DNA of 64,000 bases from Hungatella sp. UBA3048 (GTDB taxonomy: Bacteria; Bacillota; Clostridia; Lachnospirales; Lachnospiraceae): contig DFCS01000016.1 in the NCBI GenBank assembly GCA_002367105.1, forward strand, positions 105,177 to 169,176, in the 5' to 3' direction. The notes under the pieces were generated by a model, which was given only the letters and a program-made list of their open reading frames with translations, was not told where the DNA came from and searched no databases. Every line of letters begins with the position of its first letter. Position 1 is the stretch's first letter. The position numbers and the translations under genes are program-made. This document shows, in pieces, positions 8,396 to 17,789 of this stretch.

Positions 8396-9445
8396 ATGAG
8401 ATTTATTGGAAGCAAGACATTGCTGCTGGACCAGATTAAGCATGTGATTGATGAAAAGGCGCCGGAAGCGGAGAGCTTTTGTGATATATTTTCTGGAACC
8501 GCAGCGGTTGCCAGATATTTTAAACAGTGGTACCAGGTCTGTTCCAATGACCTGCTGTACTTTTCTTATGTGCTGCAAAGGGCTACCGTTGAGAATGACG
8601 GTGTGCCGGAATTTGCCCGTTTGCAGAAAGAAACCGGGATCACGGATCCGGTAGATTATTTTAACGGCAGGGAAAAAAAGGATTTGGAAGAGCTGCTAAA
8701 GGAACGCCGGTTTTTTCAGAATACCTATGCTCCCACAGGCGGCCGTATGTATTTAAATGACGAGAATGCTCTGCGCATTGACTTTGCCAGGTGCACCGTA
8801 GAGGACTGGAAGGCTGCCGGTCTGCTTAGTGAGGACGAGTATTATTATCTGGTCGCCTGCATTGTGGAGGGGATCCCTTTTGTTTCCAATACCTCAGGAA
8901 CCTATGGCGCATTCCATAAAGCCTGGGAGAGGCGAAGCTACAAGCGGTATGAGCTGTACCGGCTGGCTGTGACACACAATGGAAAGCAGAACCGATCTTT
9001 TAATGAAAACGGAGTGGATCTTTTAACACGCCTTAAGGGGGACATCCTCTATATTGATCCTCCCTATAATGCGCGCCAGTATCTTTCCAATTACCATGTC
9101 CTTGAGACAGCTGCCAGATATGATTATCCAGTGGTGCGGGGAGTTACCGGGCAGCGGCCTGACGAAGGACAGAAATCAGAGTTCTGTATGAAGAATAAGG
9201 TGGTTCCGGCGTTTGAAGAGTTGCTTAAGAATGCTCAGTTTAAGCATATCATCTTAAGCTACAGCACGGACGGGCTTATGACGGTAGATGAAATTGAGAA
9301 GGCCATGAAAAAGCACGGGAAGCCGGAAACCTTCCAGATCTATGAGATCCCATACCGGAGATATAAGAGCCGGAAGGTGAAGGAAACAGAACGGTTACGG
9401 GAGCTTTTGTTCTATATGGAAAAGCAGGTGCCGCCATGTACATAA
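8396..9445 (+). CDS. D12-class adenine-specific DNA methyltransferase (first of pair)
   Basis: N6-adenine DNA methyltransferase of the Dam/D12 class, about 349 residues, transferring methyl from S-adenosylmethionine. The N-terminal MRFIGSKTLLL and the SAM-binding FSGTAAVARYF correspond to the FxGxG motif, and IDPPYNARQY is the catalytic DPPY motif. ATG 8396 is chosen because it follows AGGAG (8381-8385) and lies downstream of the promoter. Its stop overlaps the start of the second methyltransferase by 10 bp, so both are co-translated. The recognition sequence cannot be predicted from the gene. No restriction enzyme is adjacent. Confidence 0.9.
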   Translation: MRFIGSKTLLLDQIKHVIDEKAPEAESFCDIFSGTAAVARYFKQWYQVCSNDLLYFSYVLQRATVENDGVPEFARLQKETGITDPVDYFNGREKKDLEELLKERRFFQNTYAPTGGRMYLNDENALRIDFARCTVEDWKAAGLLSEDEYYYLVACIVEGIPFVSNTSGTYGAFHKAWERRSYKRYELYRLAVTHNGKQNRSFNENGVDLLTRLKGDILYIDPPYNARQYLSNYHVLETAARYDYPVVRGVTGQRPDEGQKSEFCMKNKVVPAFEELLKNAQFKHIILSYSTDGLMTVDEIEKAMKKHGKPETFQIYEIPYRRYKSRKVKETERLRELLFYMEKQVPPCT

Positions 9446-10284
9446 AAAGTCCTCTAAATTATACTGGGGGGAAATTCAAGATCCTGGAACCCATTTTTGA
9501 GGCGTTTCCAAAGAATATCCGTACCTTTGTGGATGTCTTTGCCGGGGGCTTCAACGTAGGGATCAACGTGGACGCCAGGCAGATTATATGCAATGACCAG
9601 ATCATGTATCTCATCGAACTGTACCAGATGTTCCGTTCCACCGACATTAAGGAAATTCTGGAGAGGATTCAGGGCCTGATCTCAAAATATGAACTGACGC
9701 AGCAAAACACAGAAGGATATTATGCTCTTCGGTCAGACTATAACAGAACGAAGGATTTAACAGAGCTGTTTGTCCTGGCCTGTTATGCGTTTAACCATCA
9801 GATACGCTTTAATAACAGCCATGAATTCAATTCACCCTTTGGAAGGAACAGAAGCTCCTTTAATGGCAGCATTGAAAAGAATTTAACAGAGTTCTGCCAG
9901 GCTCTTCACGAGAAGAACATTGAGTTTTCAAACCTGGACTTTATGGACCTGGATTATACTGGTCTGGGGCCGGAAGATCTGGTTTACTGCGATCCCCCTT
10001 ATCTGATCTCAACGGGGAATTATAACGATGGGAACCGGGGGTTCAAGGACTGGAAGGAACGGGAGGAGCAGGCCCTTTTGGAGCTTTTGGACCGGCTTCA
10101 TAAACAAGGTACCCGGTTTGCCCTGTCCAATGTCCTTTACCATAAGGGATTATCCAATGACCTTCTCATTGAGTGGAGCAAGGGGTATCAGGTTCATTAT
10201 ATCGATCATACCTATTCCAACTGCAGCTATCAGTTTAAAGAGCGGAATGCGGTTACGGTTGAGGTGCTGATCACCAATTATTAG
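9436..10284 (+). CDS. D12-class adenine-specific DNA methyltransferase (second of pair)
   Basis: A second D12-class N6-adenine methyltransferase, 282 residues. It opens with SPLNYTGGKFKIL (the N-terminal SAM-binding loop), has DVFAGGFNVGINV as motif I, and VYCDPPYLISTGNYND as motif IV. It resembles the Dam/DpnM type more closely than its neighbour does. The two differ enough that they are unlikely to be a recent duplication. They could methylate the two strands of a non-palindromic site or prefer different substrates, as DpnM and DpnA do. It is followed by a terminator and then a convergent ATPase gene. Confidence 0.9.
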   Translation: MYIKSPLNYTGGKFKILEPIFEAFPKNIRTFVDVFAGGFNVGINVDARQIICNDQIMYLIELYQMFRSTDIKEILERIQGLISKYELTQQNTEGYYALRSDYNRTKDLTELFVLACYAFNHQIRFNNSHEFNSPFGRNRSSFNGSIEKNLTEFCQALHEKNIEFSNLDFMDLDYTGLGPEDLVYCDPPYLISTGNYNDGNRGFKDWKEREEQALLELLDRLHKQGTRFALSNVLYHKGLSNDLLIEWSKGYQVHYIDHTYSNCSYQFKERNAVTVEVLITNY

Positions 10285-10326
10285 TAAAGGCAATTTGTCA
10301 GGACTGGGTTAATCATGTATGTTAAG

Positions 10327-10356
10327 GGAAGTCATTTTAAGACTTCCTTTCTTTTT
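10327..10356 (+). terminator. Terminator after the methyltransferase pair
   Basis: GGAAGTC (10327-10333) pairs with GACTTCC (10341-10347), followed by TTTCTTTTT. It overlaps the end of the convergent ATPase gene. Confidence 0.8.
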
Positions 10357-12823
10357 ACTCACTCCGCTTCAGCCAACCGGCAGATTTTAATATATGGAAT
10401 GCTTCAACCGCCTTACGGCAGACATTACCCAGAAAGCTATGAACATGATAGCTGAAATATACAAGCGGCATATAAAAAAATACGTTCCGGCTGAATAAAC
10501 TGGATAACATAAACAAATTGCCCAAAAGTGCGAAGCATAGGACAAAGCTGCAGAATAATCCAATTAGCAGCAACCGAAAGCGCTGCGTATACGGTTTTGC
10601 CAACTTTGCCAGCTGGTAAAAACCCATCACCCCTATTAGGAAGACCACCATGGTTGAAGATTCCGTTGTAGGAATTTGAAAGAAAATGCTCGCTAATTGT
10701 ATATAAAGAGTATTAATAACAACAGTTATTGCAGCAGGAATTGTGTGCTCTAAAATATTAATAAGCAGCTTTCCTTCTGGTCTGGAGTAATTTGCCTGCA
10801 GTGCCAAAAAGAACGATGGTATGCCAATCGTAAGTTCATTAATCGGCATCATTTGCAGCGGCGCAATCGGATAGGGGTATGGAATAAAAATATAAATCAG
10901 GGTAAGCAGCACAGAATAGACGGTCTTTAAAAGAAAAATCGCCGCAACTTTTTCTATGTTGTTGATTACCCTTCGTCCTTCCTTTAAAACGTCAATCATG
11001 ACACTGAAATCGTCAGTTATTAACACGAAATCAGAGGCGGATCGGGCAGCATCACTGCCGCCAACCATTGCAACGCTGCAATCGGCCTCGCGCATTGCCA
11101 GAATATCGTTTACACCGTCTCCGGTCATACATGCGGTATGGCCATTCTTTTTAAGGCCGCGGATTAATTCACGCTTTTGCTGCGGTGTCACATGGCCGAA
11201 TATGGTATATTCTTCTACAATAGCTGCGTAGTCAGCTTCACTTTCTACCAGGCTCATATCAATGCTTTTTTCTGATCCTGAGATTCCAGCCTTCTCTGCA
11301 ACTGCTTTAACAGTACGGGGATTATCTCCGGAGATTACTTTTAAAATCACGCCTTCCTGCGAGAAATACCGGAAGGTCTCATTTGCATTCTCCCGCAGAT
11401 GATCAGAAAGGATCAAAAGGGCAAAGCAGCTTAATTCCTCCGGAAGCTTCTCTTCCGTGATAGATAGAGGAGAGTGTGCAAGGCACAGTACTCTGAACCC
11501 CAAGGCAGCCTCTGCATTGGCCTGTTCTAAAAAATCTTCATTACTGCCCTTAAATACGATGTTTGGTGCACCAATGATATAACTGCCCTTTTCTTTAAAA
11601 GCAGCACCGCTCCACTTGCGCTCTGAGGAGAAAGGTAAAATGATGTCAGAAACCCAATTTTCAGTTTTCCCAAATGCTTTGGTTAATGCTGCGGCTGTTG
11701 CATTTTTGTCTTCCAAACTCCCCATTAGTTCAGAAACAGCTAATTCTGCTTCTTTTTCAGAAACATCAGAATATAATTCAAGCCTTTCAAACTGCAGTGA
11801 TCCGTCTGTTATGGTTCCTGTTTTATCCAAACACAGCACATCCGTACGGGCTAAAGTTTCTATACTGTATAATTCCTGGACGAGCGCCTTTCTTTTTGCC
11901 AGTTTAAGTGCACCAACAGTCATAGTGACACCGGTTAATAAAATCAGTCCTGCCGGTATCATGCCCAATACAGATGCTGACGAGCCCAGCACAGCAGTCT
12001 CCAGCGAATCTCCAAGCAAAAAGTATTTCATATAGAATAACGTGGTTCCAAGCGGCAGTATTACAATGGTCAAAATCAAGATAATGCGGTTTAGTGTACG
12101 CAGAAGCGGAGGGACCTGTTTTTTACTTTTTTTAGCCTCCACGGTCAGAGAGTGAGCATAACTATCTTCCCCTATGGCTGTTATTTGGGCATAGCCATGT
12201 CCACTTGTCACATAACTGCCAGATAGAAGAGTATCGCCCTTTGATTTTTGAATTCGGTCCGTCTCTCCGGTCAGAAGGGATTCATCTACTTCAAGCCGAT
12301 CTGAAGAAACAACCACGGCATCTGCACATACCTGGTTACCGATAGCCAGTATCACAATATCGTCGAGTACAATCTCATCCTGTGCCACTGTATATTCAGC
12401 CCCATCCCGGATAACGGTTACATGTGCCTTGGCTAATACAGATAGTTTGTCTAATCCGCGTTTTGCCCTCAATTCCTGAAAAATACCCATACACGTATTG
12501 CTTATTGCGATTCCAAGAAATAGTATATTTTCAGGATGTCCGACAATTATAAGAATTACCGCCAGGAAAACATTGATGAAGTTGAACAGTGTAAAAATGT
12601 TCTTTGCTATAATACTGGAGATTGTCGGAGTCAGACCCGTTCTTTGTATATTCAAAGCTCCTGCATCGATACGGCTGCGGACTTGTTCTGCAGTTAGTCC
12701 TGTACTGATATCAGGATTGCATCGCTTAAAAGATTTATTTATTAATAACCCTTTGCCTTTTCTGTCTTTCATAAGATGATCACCATTACAATTCCTATAT
12801 AATTCCTTCGTTAACTGGTCCAT
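10355..12823 (-). CDS. Cation-transporting P-type ATPase, CtpE-like
   Basis: P-type ATPase of up to 822 residues. It has the actuator motif LLTGETDRI, the phosphorylation site LDKTGTITDG, and the hinge MTGDGVNDILAMREADCSVAM. The C-terminal half carries about six membrane segments. The fourth-helix region reads LGMIPAGLILLTGVTM, resembling CtpE-like transporters linked to calcium uptake but with PAGL in place of the common PEGL. The ion is therefore uncertain (Ca2+ is my best guess). It is distinct from mgtA: there is no PEMLP motif. The start at 12823 lacks a strong ribosome binding site. An in-frame ATG at 12772 behind GGTGAT is an alternative. Confidence 0.85.
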   Translation of the reverse strand: MDQLTKELYRNCNGDHLMKDRKGKGLLINKSFKRCNPDISTGLTAEQVRSRIDAGALNIQRTGLTPTISSIIAKNIFTLFNFINVFLAVILIIVGHPENILFLGIAISNTCMGIFQELRAKRGLDKLSVLAKAHVTVIRDGAEYTVAQDEIVLDDIVILAIGNQVCADAVVVSSDRLEVDESLLTGETDRIQKSKGDTLLSGSYVTSGHGYAQITAIGEDSYAHSLTVEAKKSKKQVPPLLRTLNRIILILTIVILPLGTTLFYMKYFLLGDSLETAVLGSSASVLGMIPAGLILLTGVTMTVGALKLAKRKALVQELYSIETLARTDVLCLDKTGTITDGSLQFERLELYSDVSEKEAELAVSELMGSLEDKNATAAALTKAFGKTENWVSDIILPFSSERKWSGAAFKEKGSYIIGAPNIVFKGSNEDFLEQANAEAALGFRVLCLAHSPLSITEEKLPEELSCFALLILSDHLRENANETFRYFSQEGVILKVISGDNPRTVKAVAEKAGISGSEKSIDMSLVESEADYAAIVEEYTIFGHVTPQQKRELIRGLKKNGHTACMTGDGVNDILAMREADCSVAMVGGSDAARSASDFVLITDDFSVMIDVLKEGRRVINNIEKVAAIFLLKTVYSVLLTLIYIFIPYPYPIAPLQMMPINELTIGIPSFFLALQANYSRPEGKLLINILEHTIPAAITVVINTLYIQLASIFFQIPTTESSTMVVFLIGVMGFYQLAKLAKPYTQRFRLLLIGLFCSFVLCFALLGNLFMLSSLFSRNVFFYMPLVYFSYHVHSFLGNVCRKAVEAFHILKSAGWLKRSE

Positions 12824-12905
12824 AAGTATCCCAATAGGTTTCCCGCTTTTTCTGTGAGTTAAACCAATGTTTCATTTCGGTTGTATCTTACAGTCAATGT
12901 CAAGG

Positions 12906-12942
12906 CTATAAAAAAGCCGGATGAATTTTATATTCAGCCGGC
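12906..12942 (-). terminator. Terminator for the GNAT gene
   Basis: On the minus strand GCCGGCTGAAT pairs (one mismatch) with ATTCATCCGGC, followed by TTTTTTATAG. It lies just beyond the stop of the acetyltransferase gene. Confidence 0.8.
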
Positions 12943-12964
12943 ATAGACAGCACTGTAACTAATA

Positions 12965-13495
12965 TCACTGGCACCATTCTGTACGCAATACAGCGTATTC
13001 GAATGTATCCAGCCATACCGGTTCCCCGTTGCTGTTGGTTTTAAAATAAATATTTTGCAAAAGATGTCCTTCCCGTCTCATATGTAAGCGTTCAAGCAGC
13101 ATCCAGGAATGGTCATTCTTTGGGTTACACATGGCGATAATACGTCTTGCCCCTAACTGTGTAAAGGCATGGTCAAGGAGAGCCTTAGCGCTCTCTGTGG
13201 CATAGCCCTGGCCGTGATACATTCTGTTAAACACATATCCCAATTCCCACGTATTAAAGTCTTCTTTGCCAAGATACAGGTTCCCTATTAATTTTCCGGT
13301 TCCTTTCAGGCAGACCGCATAGAAAGATTCATCATTTGATCTTCTGATTGCCTCTTTTTCAGCCTGGGCTTCTGAATAAATATCATATGGTTCGAAGGCC
13401 ACGGTTTCCCTGTCAGACAAGTACTCATACATATCCTTCCAATCGCTTGGCTGAAACGTTCTGATCATCAGTCTGTCTGTAACGATGTTTTCCAC
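12965..13495 (-). CDS. GNAT family N-acetyltransferase (RimJ/RimL type)
   Basis: About 176 residues with the RimJ-like pattern: TDRLMIRTFQPSDW at the start, then FYAVCLKGTGKLIGNLYL, and the acetyl-CoA-binding stretch GYVFNRMYHGQGYATESAKAL with the Q/R-x-x-G-x-G/A signature (HGQGYA). It would move an acetyl group from acetyl-CoA to an amine. The substrate cannot be read from sequence. I chose GTG at 13495, which follows GGGGAGG with a 4-nt gap. The open frame extends about 66 codons further upstream but that part has no ribosome binding site and does not look like the family. Confidence 0.85.
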   Translation of the reverse strand: MENIVTDRLMIRTFQPSDWKDMYEYLSDRETVAFEPYDIYSEAQAEKEAIRRSNDESFYAVCLKGTGKLIGNLYLGKEDFNTWELGYVFNRMYHGQGYATESAKALLDHAFTQLGARRIIAMCNPKNDHSWMLLERLHMRREGHLLQNIYFKTNSNGEPVWLDTFEYAVLRTEWCQ

Positions 13496-13714
13496 TTTGC
13501 CTCCCCTTTCTTTTTTAAAATCGGTTATTATATATTTTAAAATAATTATAGCATATCCGCAAATAGATAGGAAGATTTTCAACATGAGTTGCCCGTACCT
13601 TTCCCGCTGTACGGGTAGCAGGGCACCACATTTATTGGTGTAAACATACAGGCAAAAACAACAGGAAAACTGTTGCTCATTTATACTTAACATCGTGCTT
13701 ATTCTGTGGTATTC

Positions 13715-13742
13715 TTGATGTGTGAGGTTTACAAAATATAAT
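13715..13742 (+). promoter_or_regulatory. Sigma-A promoter for the secreted phosphatase
   Basis: TTGATG (13715-13720), 16 bp, then a perfect TATAAT (13737-13742), 16 nt before the ATG at 13759. The leader is very short, and GGAGGGG directly precedes the start. Confidence 0.6.
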
Positions 13743-13758
13743 ACATGGAGGGGTTTTA

Positions 13759-14919
13759 ATGAAAAGGAGAAGATGTGTTTCGATTGGCTTATTTATTGCT
13801 GTATTCTTAAGTGGTGCTAAGCCTGTTTACACCATGGCTTATGAAAACGCAAGTGTAATTCAAGAGTCGCAGAACCAGCTGTCCGTTAAGGTTTCAAAGG
13901 TGCATGAAAAGTATGGCAATGTTTATATTGGTATTAAAAATCCCGATTTTCTAAAATTATTCCAATATGGCGACGTCGTGAATGTGACAATCGGAGAACA
14001 GTTCTTAGAGGTTCCGGTATGTTCTTCCTATAGTGATGTGGACAGTAAGAAGGTCGTAATCGTTGCATCGTCAGCTGAGGATAAAGCGAATGAGGACATC
14101 ATATTGGCAATAAATCTCGGCAGCTTTGCAAATACATACGGGACGGCTGTTAACGATAATGTAACGATCACCCTTTCAAAAAAGGGAGGATATCTGGATG
14201 AATACGAAATCCGTCAACTGAAACGTACGAATAACAGAGATGACTATAGCAGTGATGAGGTGTTTGCCAATTTCCGTGAAGTAACTTATGGCAGTATTGC
14301 TCCAGGCAGGCTATACAGGTCATCCAACCCGATAAATCCGGAAATTGGAAGAAATCAATACGCTATGCGGCTAACGGAGGTTGCAGGAGTTAAGGTAATA
14401 TTTAATCTTTCAGAAACAGCCGAGGAGGTCGGGGCTCATTTGGGAGCCGATACCAACGGCAATCTTGCATATTACAAGGGACTGAATGATATCGGCAATG
14501 TGTACGCAATGGGTATGGGACTTGATTCACAATCAGAGGATTTCAAACAGAAACTTGCAGTTGTTTTGCGGGAAATGGGCGAAAAGAAAGGTCCTTACCT
14601 TATCCACTGCGTAGAGGGAAAAGACAGGACCGGTTTCGTTGCCGCATTGCTTGAATCCCTAATGGGTGCGAAATATTGGGAGATTAAAGATGACTATATG
14701 GACAGTTTCGTTAATTTCTTTCATGTGCCAGTCGCCCCCGGTCAATATGACCGGATTGGGAACAATAATATCCTGGAGAGTATGAGACAGATGGCTGGTA
14801 TTCCCAAGGGAGGCAGTCTTAAAGGGGTGGATTTGTCCAAAGCAGCAGAGAATTATATCAAGTCAATCGGTTTAACCGACGATGAAATAGAACAAATAAA
14901 AGCCAATCTTTCTAACTGA
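13759..14919 (+). CDS. Secreted protein tyrosine phosphatase with N-terminal SAM-HAT-C-like domain
   Basis: A 386-residue exported protein. The signal peptide covers about residues 1-27 (MKRRR, hydrophobic core). The C-terminal domain is a DSP/PTP-like phosphatase with the P-loop HCVEGKDRTG (Cys near residue 284), preceded by APGRLYRSSNP, which is typical of secreted bacterial tyrosine/phosphoinositide phosphatases. The middle segment (about 50-135: YGNVYIGIKN, SYSDVDSKKVV, LAINLGSFANTYG) resembles the C-terminal beta-barrel of S-adenosylmethionine hydroxide adenosyltransferases, but the catalytic N-terminal part of those enzymes is absent. The substrate is unknown. It is a single-gene unit with its own promoter and terminator. 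Confidence 0.82.
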   Translation: MKRRRCVSIGLFIAVFLSGAKPVYTMAYENASVIQESQNQLSVKVSKVHEKYGNVYIGIKNPDFLKLFQYGDVVNVTIGEQFLEVPVCSSYSDVDSKKVVIVASSAEDKANEDIILAINLGSFANTYGTAVNDNVTITLSKKGGYLDEYEIRQLKRTNNRDDYSSDEVFANFREVTYGSIAPGRLYRSSNPINPEIGRNQYAMRLTEVAGVKVIFNLSETAEEVGAHLGADTNGNLAYYKGLNDIGNVYAMGMGLDSQSEDFKQKLAVVLREMGEKKGPYLIHCVEGKDRTGFVAALLESLMGAKYWEIKDDYMDSFVNFFHVPVAPGQYDRIGNNNILESMRQMAGIPKGGSLKGVDLSKAAENYIKSIGLTDDEIEQIKANLSN

Positions 14920-14952
14920 ATCAGACGAACAGACCGGTTTCAATGACGCACA

Positions 14953-15020
14953 AAAGGCAGGTGAATAAAGGGTATCGTACATGTCTCTGTGAGACATCCT
15001 TTAAGCATCTGCCTTTTTTT
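14953..15020. terminator. Bidirectional, three-part terminator
   Basis: An outer stem (AAAGGCAG with CTGCCTTT), an inner AAAGG/CCTTT stem and an apical ATGTCTC-TGTG-GAGACAT-like hairpin form one long structure. T runs on both sides let it serve the phosphatase gene and the convergent polyamine operon. Confidence 0.75.
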
Positions 15021-15078
15021 GTTATTTTATAATCATGCGGTAATATGATATCTTGTGCTCTTTCATGCCTGAGAGCAT

Positions 15079-16176
15079 TTAATTGGATTTTACTTCTTTC
15101 CAGGCTTCATTGTAAAGGGAATCCACTTCATCCCCCAGATACTTATACACTTCGCTGTTCTTTAAAGAGTCCGCGTCCGGGAAAACGGCTTTGTTGTTCT
15201 GTAGTTCCGGATCAAGTAAATCAAAGGCACCTTTATTTGGAGTAGGATAGGTGATGTATTCAAAATTCTTTTTGGCAATATCAGGACGGCAGAGGAAGTT
15301 GATCCATTTCTCTGCGTTTTCCTTGTTAGGCGCATTGGCAGGAATGACCCAGGAATCCAGCCAAAGGTTGGTTCCTTCCTCAGGGATCACGTACTCTAAG
15401 GAGTAATCAAGACCAAGGTCCTTTACTTCATTCTGGATGTAAAGCATTTCGCCGGAATAGATGACGCCTACTGCAGCCTCGCCGCCAATCATCTTATCCC
15501 TGACCTGGTCGATGACATAAGCCTGAACCAGAGGCTTTTGCTTGATCAGCAGTTCCTTTGCTTCCTTGATTTCTTCTTCATTGGTGGTGTTAGAAGAGTA
15601 GCCGAGGGATTTTAATGCCACCATAAAGGCATCCCGGACGCTGTCCTGCATGAGGATGTTGTCTTTAAACTTTACATCCCAGAGGTCAGACCATTTGGTT
15701 GGAACGTCTTTCGGGTCTACCATGCTGGTGTTGTAAAGAATTCCTACGGTTCCCCAGCAGTACGGAACGGAGTATTTATTTTCCGGGTCAAAGCTCTTTG
15801 ACATCTCCTGGTATCTGGGATCAATCTCCTTTACATTTGGAACATTGTCAAAATTGATTTCGGCCAGAAGATTGTTTTCGATCATTTTCTGGATCATATA
15901 ATCGGAAGGGCATACCGCGTCATATTTTACGCCTCCTGCTTCGATGACCGGATACATCTCTTCATTGGTTTCAAACATGTCATAAACGACCTTAATACCG
16001 GTTTCTTTTTCAAATTCCTGTATAACGGATTCGTCAATGTACTCCCCCCAGTTATATACGTAAACCTCTCCGGCGCTTCCTGACTTTGGGGCGGATTTTC
16101 CGCAGCCGCTTAAAACGGAGAGGGTAAGAGCGCACAGGGAGCCGACTGCCATGATCTTAGATAAAGTTTTTTTCAT
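15079..16176 (-). CDS. potD: Spermidine/putrescine ABC transporter substrate-binding lipoprotein
   Basis: A 365-residue extracellular lipoprotein that captures polyamines and delivers them to PotBC. The signal peptide ends in the lipobox LSVLSGC. The mature protein begins EVYVYNWGEYIDESVIQEFE, the classic PotD/PotF opening, and keeps YNTSMV and LWLDSWVIPANA. It is the last gene of potABCD, 15 nt after potC. The exact ligand (spermidine, putrescine or another polyamine) is not settled by sequence. Confidence 0.93.
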   Translation of the reverse strand: MKKTLSKIMAVGSLCALTLSVLSGCGKSAPKSGSAGEVYVYNWGEYIDESVIQEFEKETGIKVVYDMFETNEEMYPVIEAGGVKYDAVCPSDYMIQKMIENNLLAEINFDNVPNVKEIDPRYQEMSKSFDPENKYSVPYCWGTVGILYNTSMVDPKDVPTKWSDLWDVKFKDNILMQDSVRDAFMVALKSLGYSSNTTNEEEIKEAKELLIKQKPLVQAYVIDQVRDKMIGGEAAVGVIYSGEMLYIQNEVKDLGLDYSLEYVIPEEGTNLWLDSWVIPANAPNKENAEKWINFLCRPDIAKKNFEYITYPTPNKGAFDLLDPELQNNKAVFPDADSLKNSEVYKYLGDEVDSLYNEAWKEVKSN

Positions 16177-16191
16177 GTGAATATTCTCCTA

Positions 16192-16977
16192 TTATTTTTT
16201 ACGCTTTGGTGCAAAGTTGGCGATAAGCAGCAGCACCAGCACCGTGATAAAGATGATACTTGACAGCGCGTACATGGAGGGCTTGATCCCCCGGCGTACT
16301 TCGCTGTAAATCAGGGTTGAAAGAGTATTGATGCCGGCTCCCCTTGTAAAGTGTGTGATGATAAAATCATCTAAAGACATGGTGAATGCAAGGAAGAAAC
16401 CGGAAAGCACACCCGGAAGGATATCCGGGAATACCACCTTGAAAAATGCGGATACCGATGTGGCGCCCAGATCCAAGGCGGCTTCATAAGTGCTTTTATC
16501 TGTTTGCTTTAACTTGGGGCTAACGCTTAAAATGACATACGGGATGTTAAAGGTAATATGTGAAATTAAAATGGTCTTAAATCCCAGAGAAATCCCAAAG
16601 GCGATAAATGCCAGCATAAGGGAGATTCCTGTAACAATATCTGCATTCAGCATGGGGATGTTGGTAACACCCATGAGAAGGGAGCGGGGGACCCGCTTCA
16701 TGCCGTTAATGGCAATTGCAGCAGCGGTGCCGATAATGACCGCGATCAGAGAAGACAGGAATGCGATCAGCAGCGTATTGTAAAGGGCTGTCATAATGGT
16801 ACTGCTTGAGAACAGCTCTGTATACCATCTGGTGGTAAAGCCGCCCCACTGGGTACGGGATTTGGAGCTGTTAAAAGACAGCACTGCCATAGTGGCAATC
16901 GGGGCATATAAAAATACCAGAATGATCACCAGGTAAAAATCCTGGATTATTCGTTTGATAAAAGTCTTTCTGTTCAT
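16192..16977 (-). CDS. potC: Polyamine ABC transporter permease
   Basis: A 261-residue inner-membrane permease with about six helices. The EAA loop that contacts the ATPase reads EAALDLGATSVSAFFKVVFPDI. It forms the pore with PotB. Its ATG shares one base with the PotB stop codon (TGATG), so the two are translationally coupled. Confidence 0.92.
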   Translation of the reverse strand: MNRKTFIKRIIQDFYLVIILVFLYAPIATMAVLSFNSSKSRTQWGGFTTRWYTELFSSSTIMTALYNTLLIAFLSSLIAVIIGTAAAIAINGMKRVPRSLLMGVTNIPMLNADIVTGISLMLAFIAFGISLGFKTILISHITFNIPYVILSVSPKLKQTDKSTYEAALDLGATSVSAFFKVVFPDILPGVLSGFFLAFTMSLDDFIITHFTRGAGINTLSTLIYSEVRRGIKPSMYALSSIIFITVLVLLLIANFAPKRKK

Positions 16978-17789
16978 CAGAATGCCGTTCCCTCCCCGTT
17001 CTTATCATATTTGGCAATAAGTGCCATGCTGATCAGAATGAAAATCATCAAAACCAGGGAAAGGCCGGAGCCTAAATTCCAGTTGCTTCCCTTGGTAAAC
17101 TCCTGCTCGATCACATTGCCGATCAGAAGGATCTTGCTTCCTCCTAAAAGGTTTGAGATAACAAATGTGGTAAGAGCCGGTACGAATACCATGGTGATCC
17201 CGCTTACAATGCCGGGGATGCTTAAGGGAAAAAGGATCCGGAACAAAATCTGAACCGTGTTGGCCCCCAAGTCTCTGGCAGCGTTTATCACATTGTCATC
17301 GATTTTCATCAGTACGTTGTAAATAGGAAGAACCATAAACGGCAGAAAGTTGTAAACCATACCGAGGATAATGGCTCCCGATGTGTTGATCAGATTTTGG
17401 TTAGGCAGGTGGAGTGCGGTCAAAATGCCGTTTATAACGCCGTTCTTTTCCAGTAATGTCTGCCATGCCAGGGTCCGGAGAAGAAAATTCATCCACATGG
17501 GAAGGATGAAGATAAAAACGATAAAGCTTCCCTGACCCATCCCTCTGGAACGCAGAACCATGGCCAGAGGATAAGCGAGGATCAGGCAGAGGACTGTGCT
17601 GATAAAGGAAAGTCCCAGAGAAAGCCAAAGGGCCTTTGCATGTTCTGCCGATGTTACGGAGAGAACATTTGCCAGGGTAAAGGCCCCGGACCGGTCCGTG
17701 AGCCCGTAATACACAATCAGCGCCAGCGGGATCAGGATGAAGCCGATCATCCACATGATGTATGGGCCGGATAATAATTTTTTACTCAT
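16977..17789 (-). CDS. potB: Polyamine ABC transporter permease
   Basis: A permease of about 270 residues with six predicted helices and the EAA loop NAARDLGANTVQILFRILFPL. I chose ATG 17789 because it overlaps the PotA stop as ATGAGTAA and gives the normal N-terminus MSKKLLSGPYIM. An in-frame ATG at 17810 would add seven residues encoded inside potA. The GAGGAGG upstream lies 12 nt from the chosen start. Confidence 0.9.
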   Translation of the reverse strand: MSKKLLSGPYIMWMIGFILIPLALIVYYGLTDRSGAFTLANVLSVTSAEHAKALWLSLGLSFISTVLCLILAYPLAMVLRSRGMGQGSFIVFIFILPMWMNFLLRTLAWQTLLEKNGVINGILTALHLPNQNLINTSGAIILGMVYNFLPFMVLPIYNVLMKIDDNVINAARDLGANTVQILFRILFPLSIPGIVSGITMVFVPALTTFVISNLLGGSKILLIGNVIEQEFTKGSNWNLGSGLSLVLMIFILISMALIAKYDKNGEGTAF

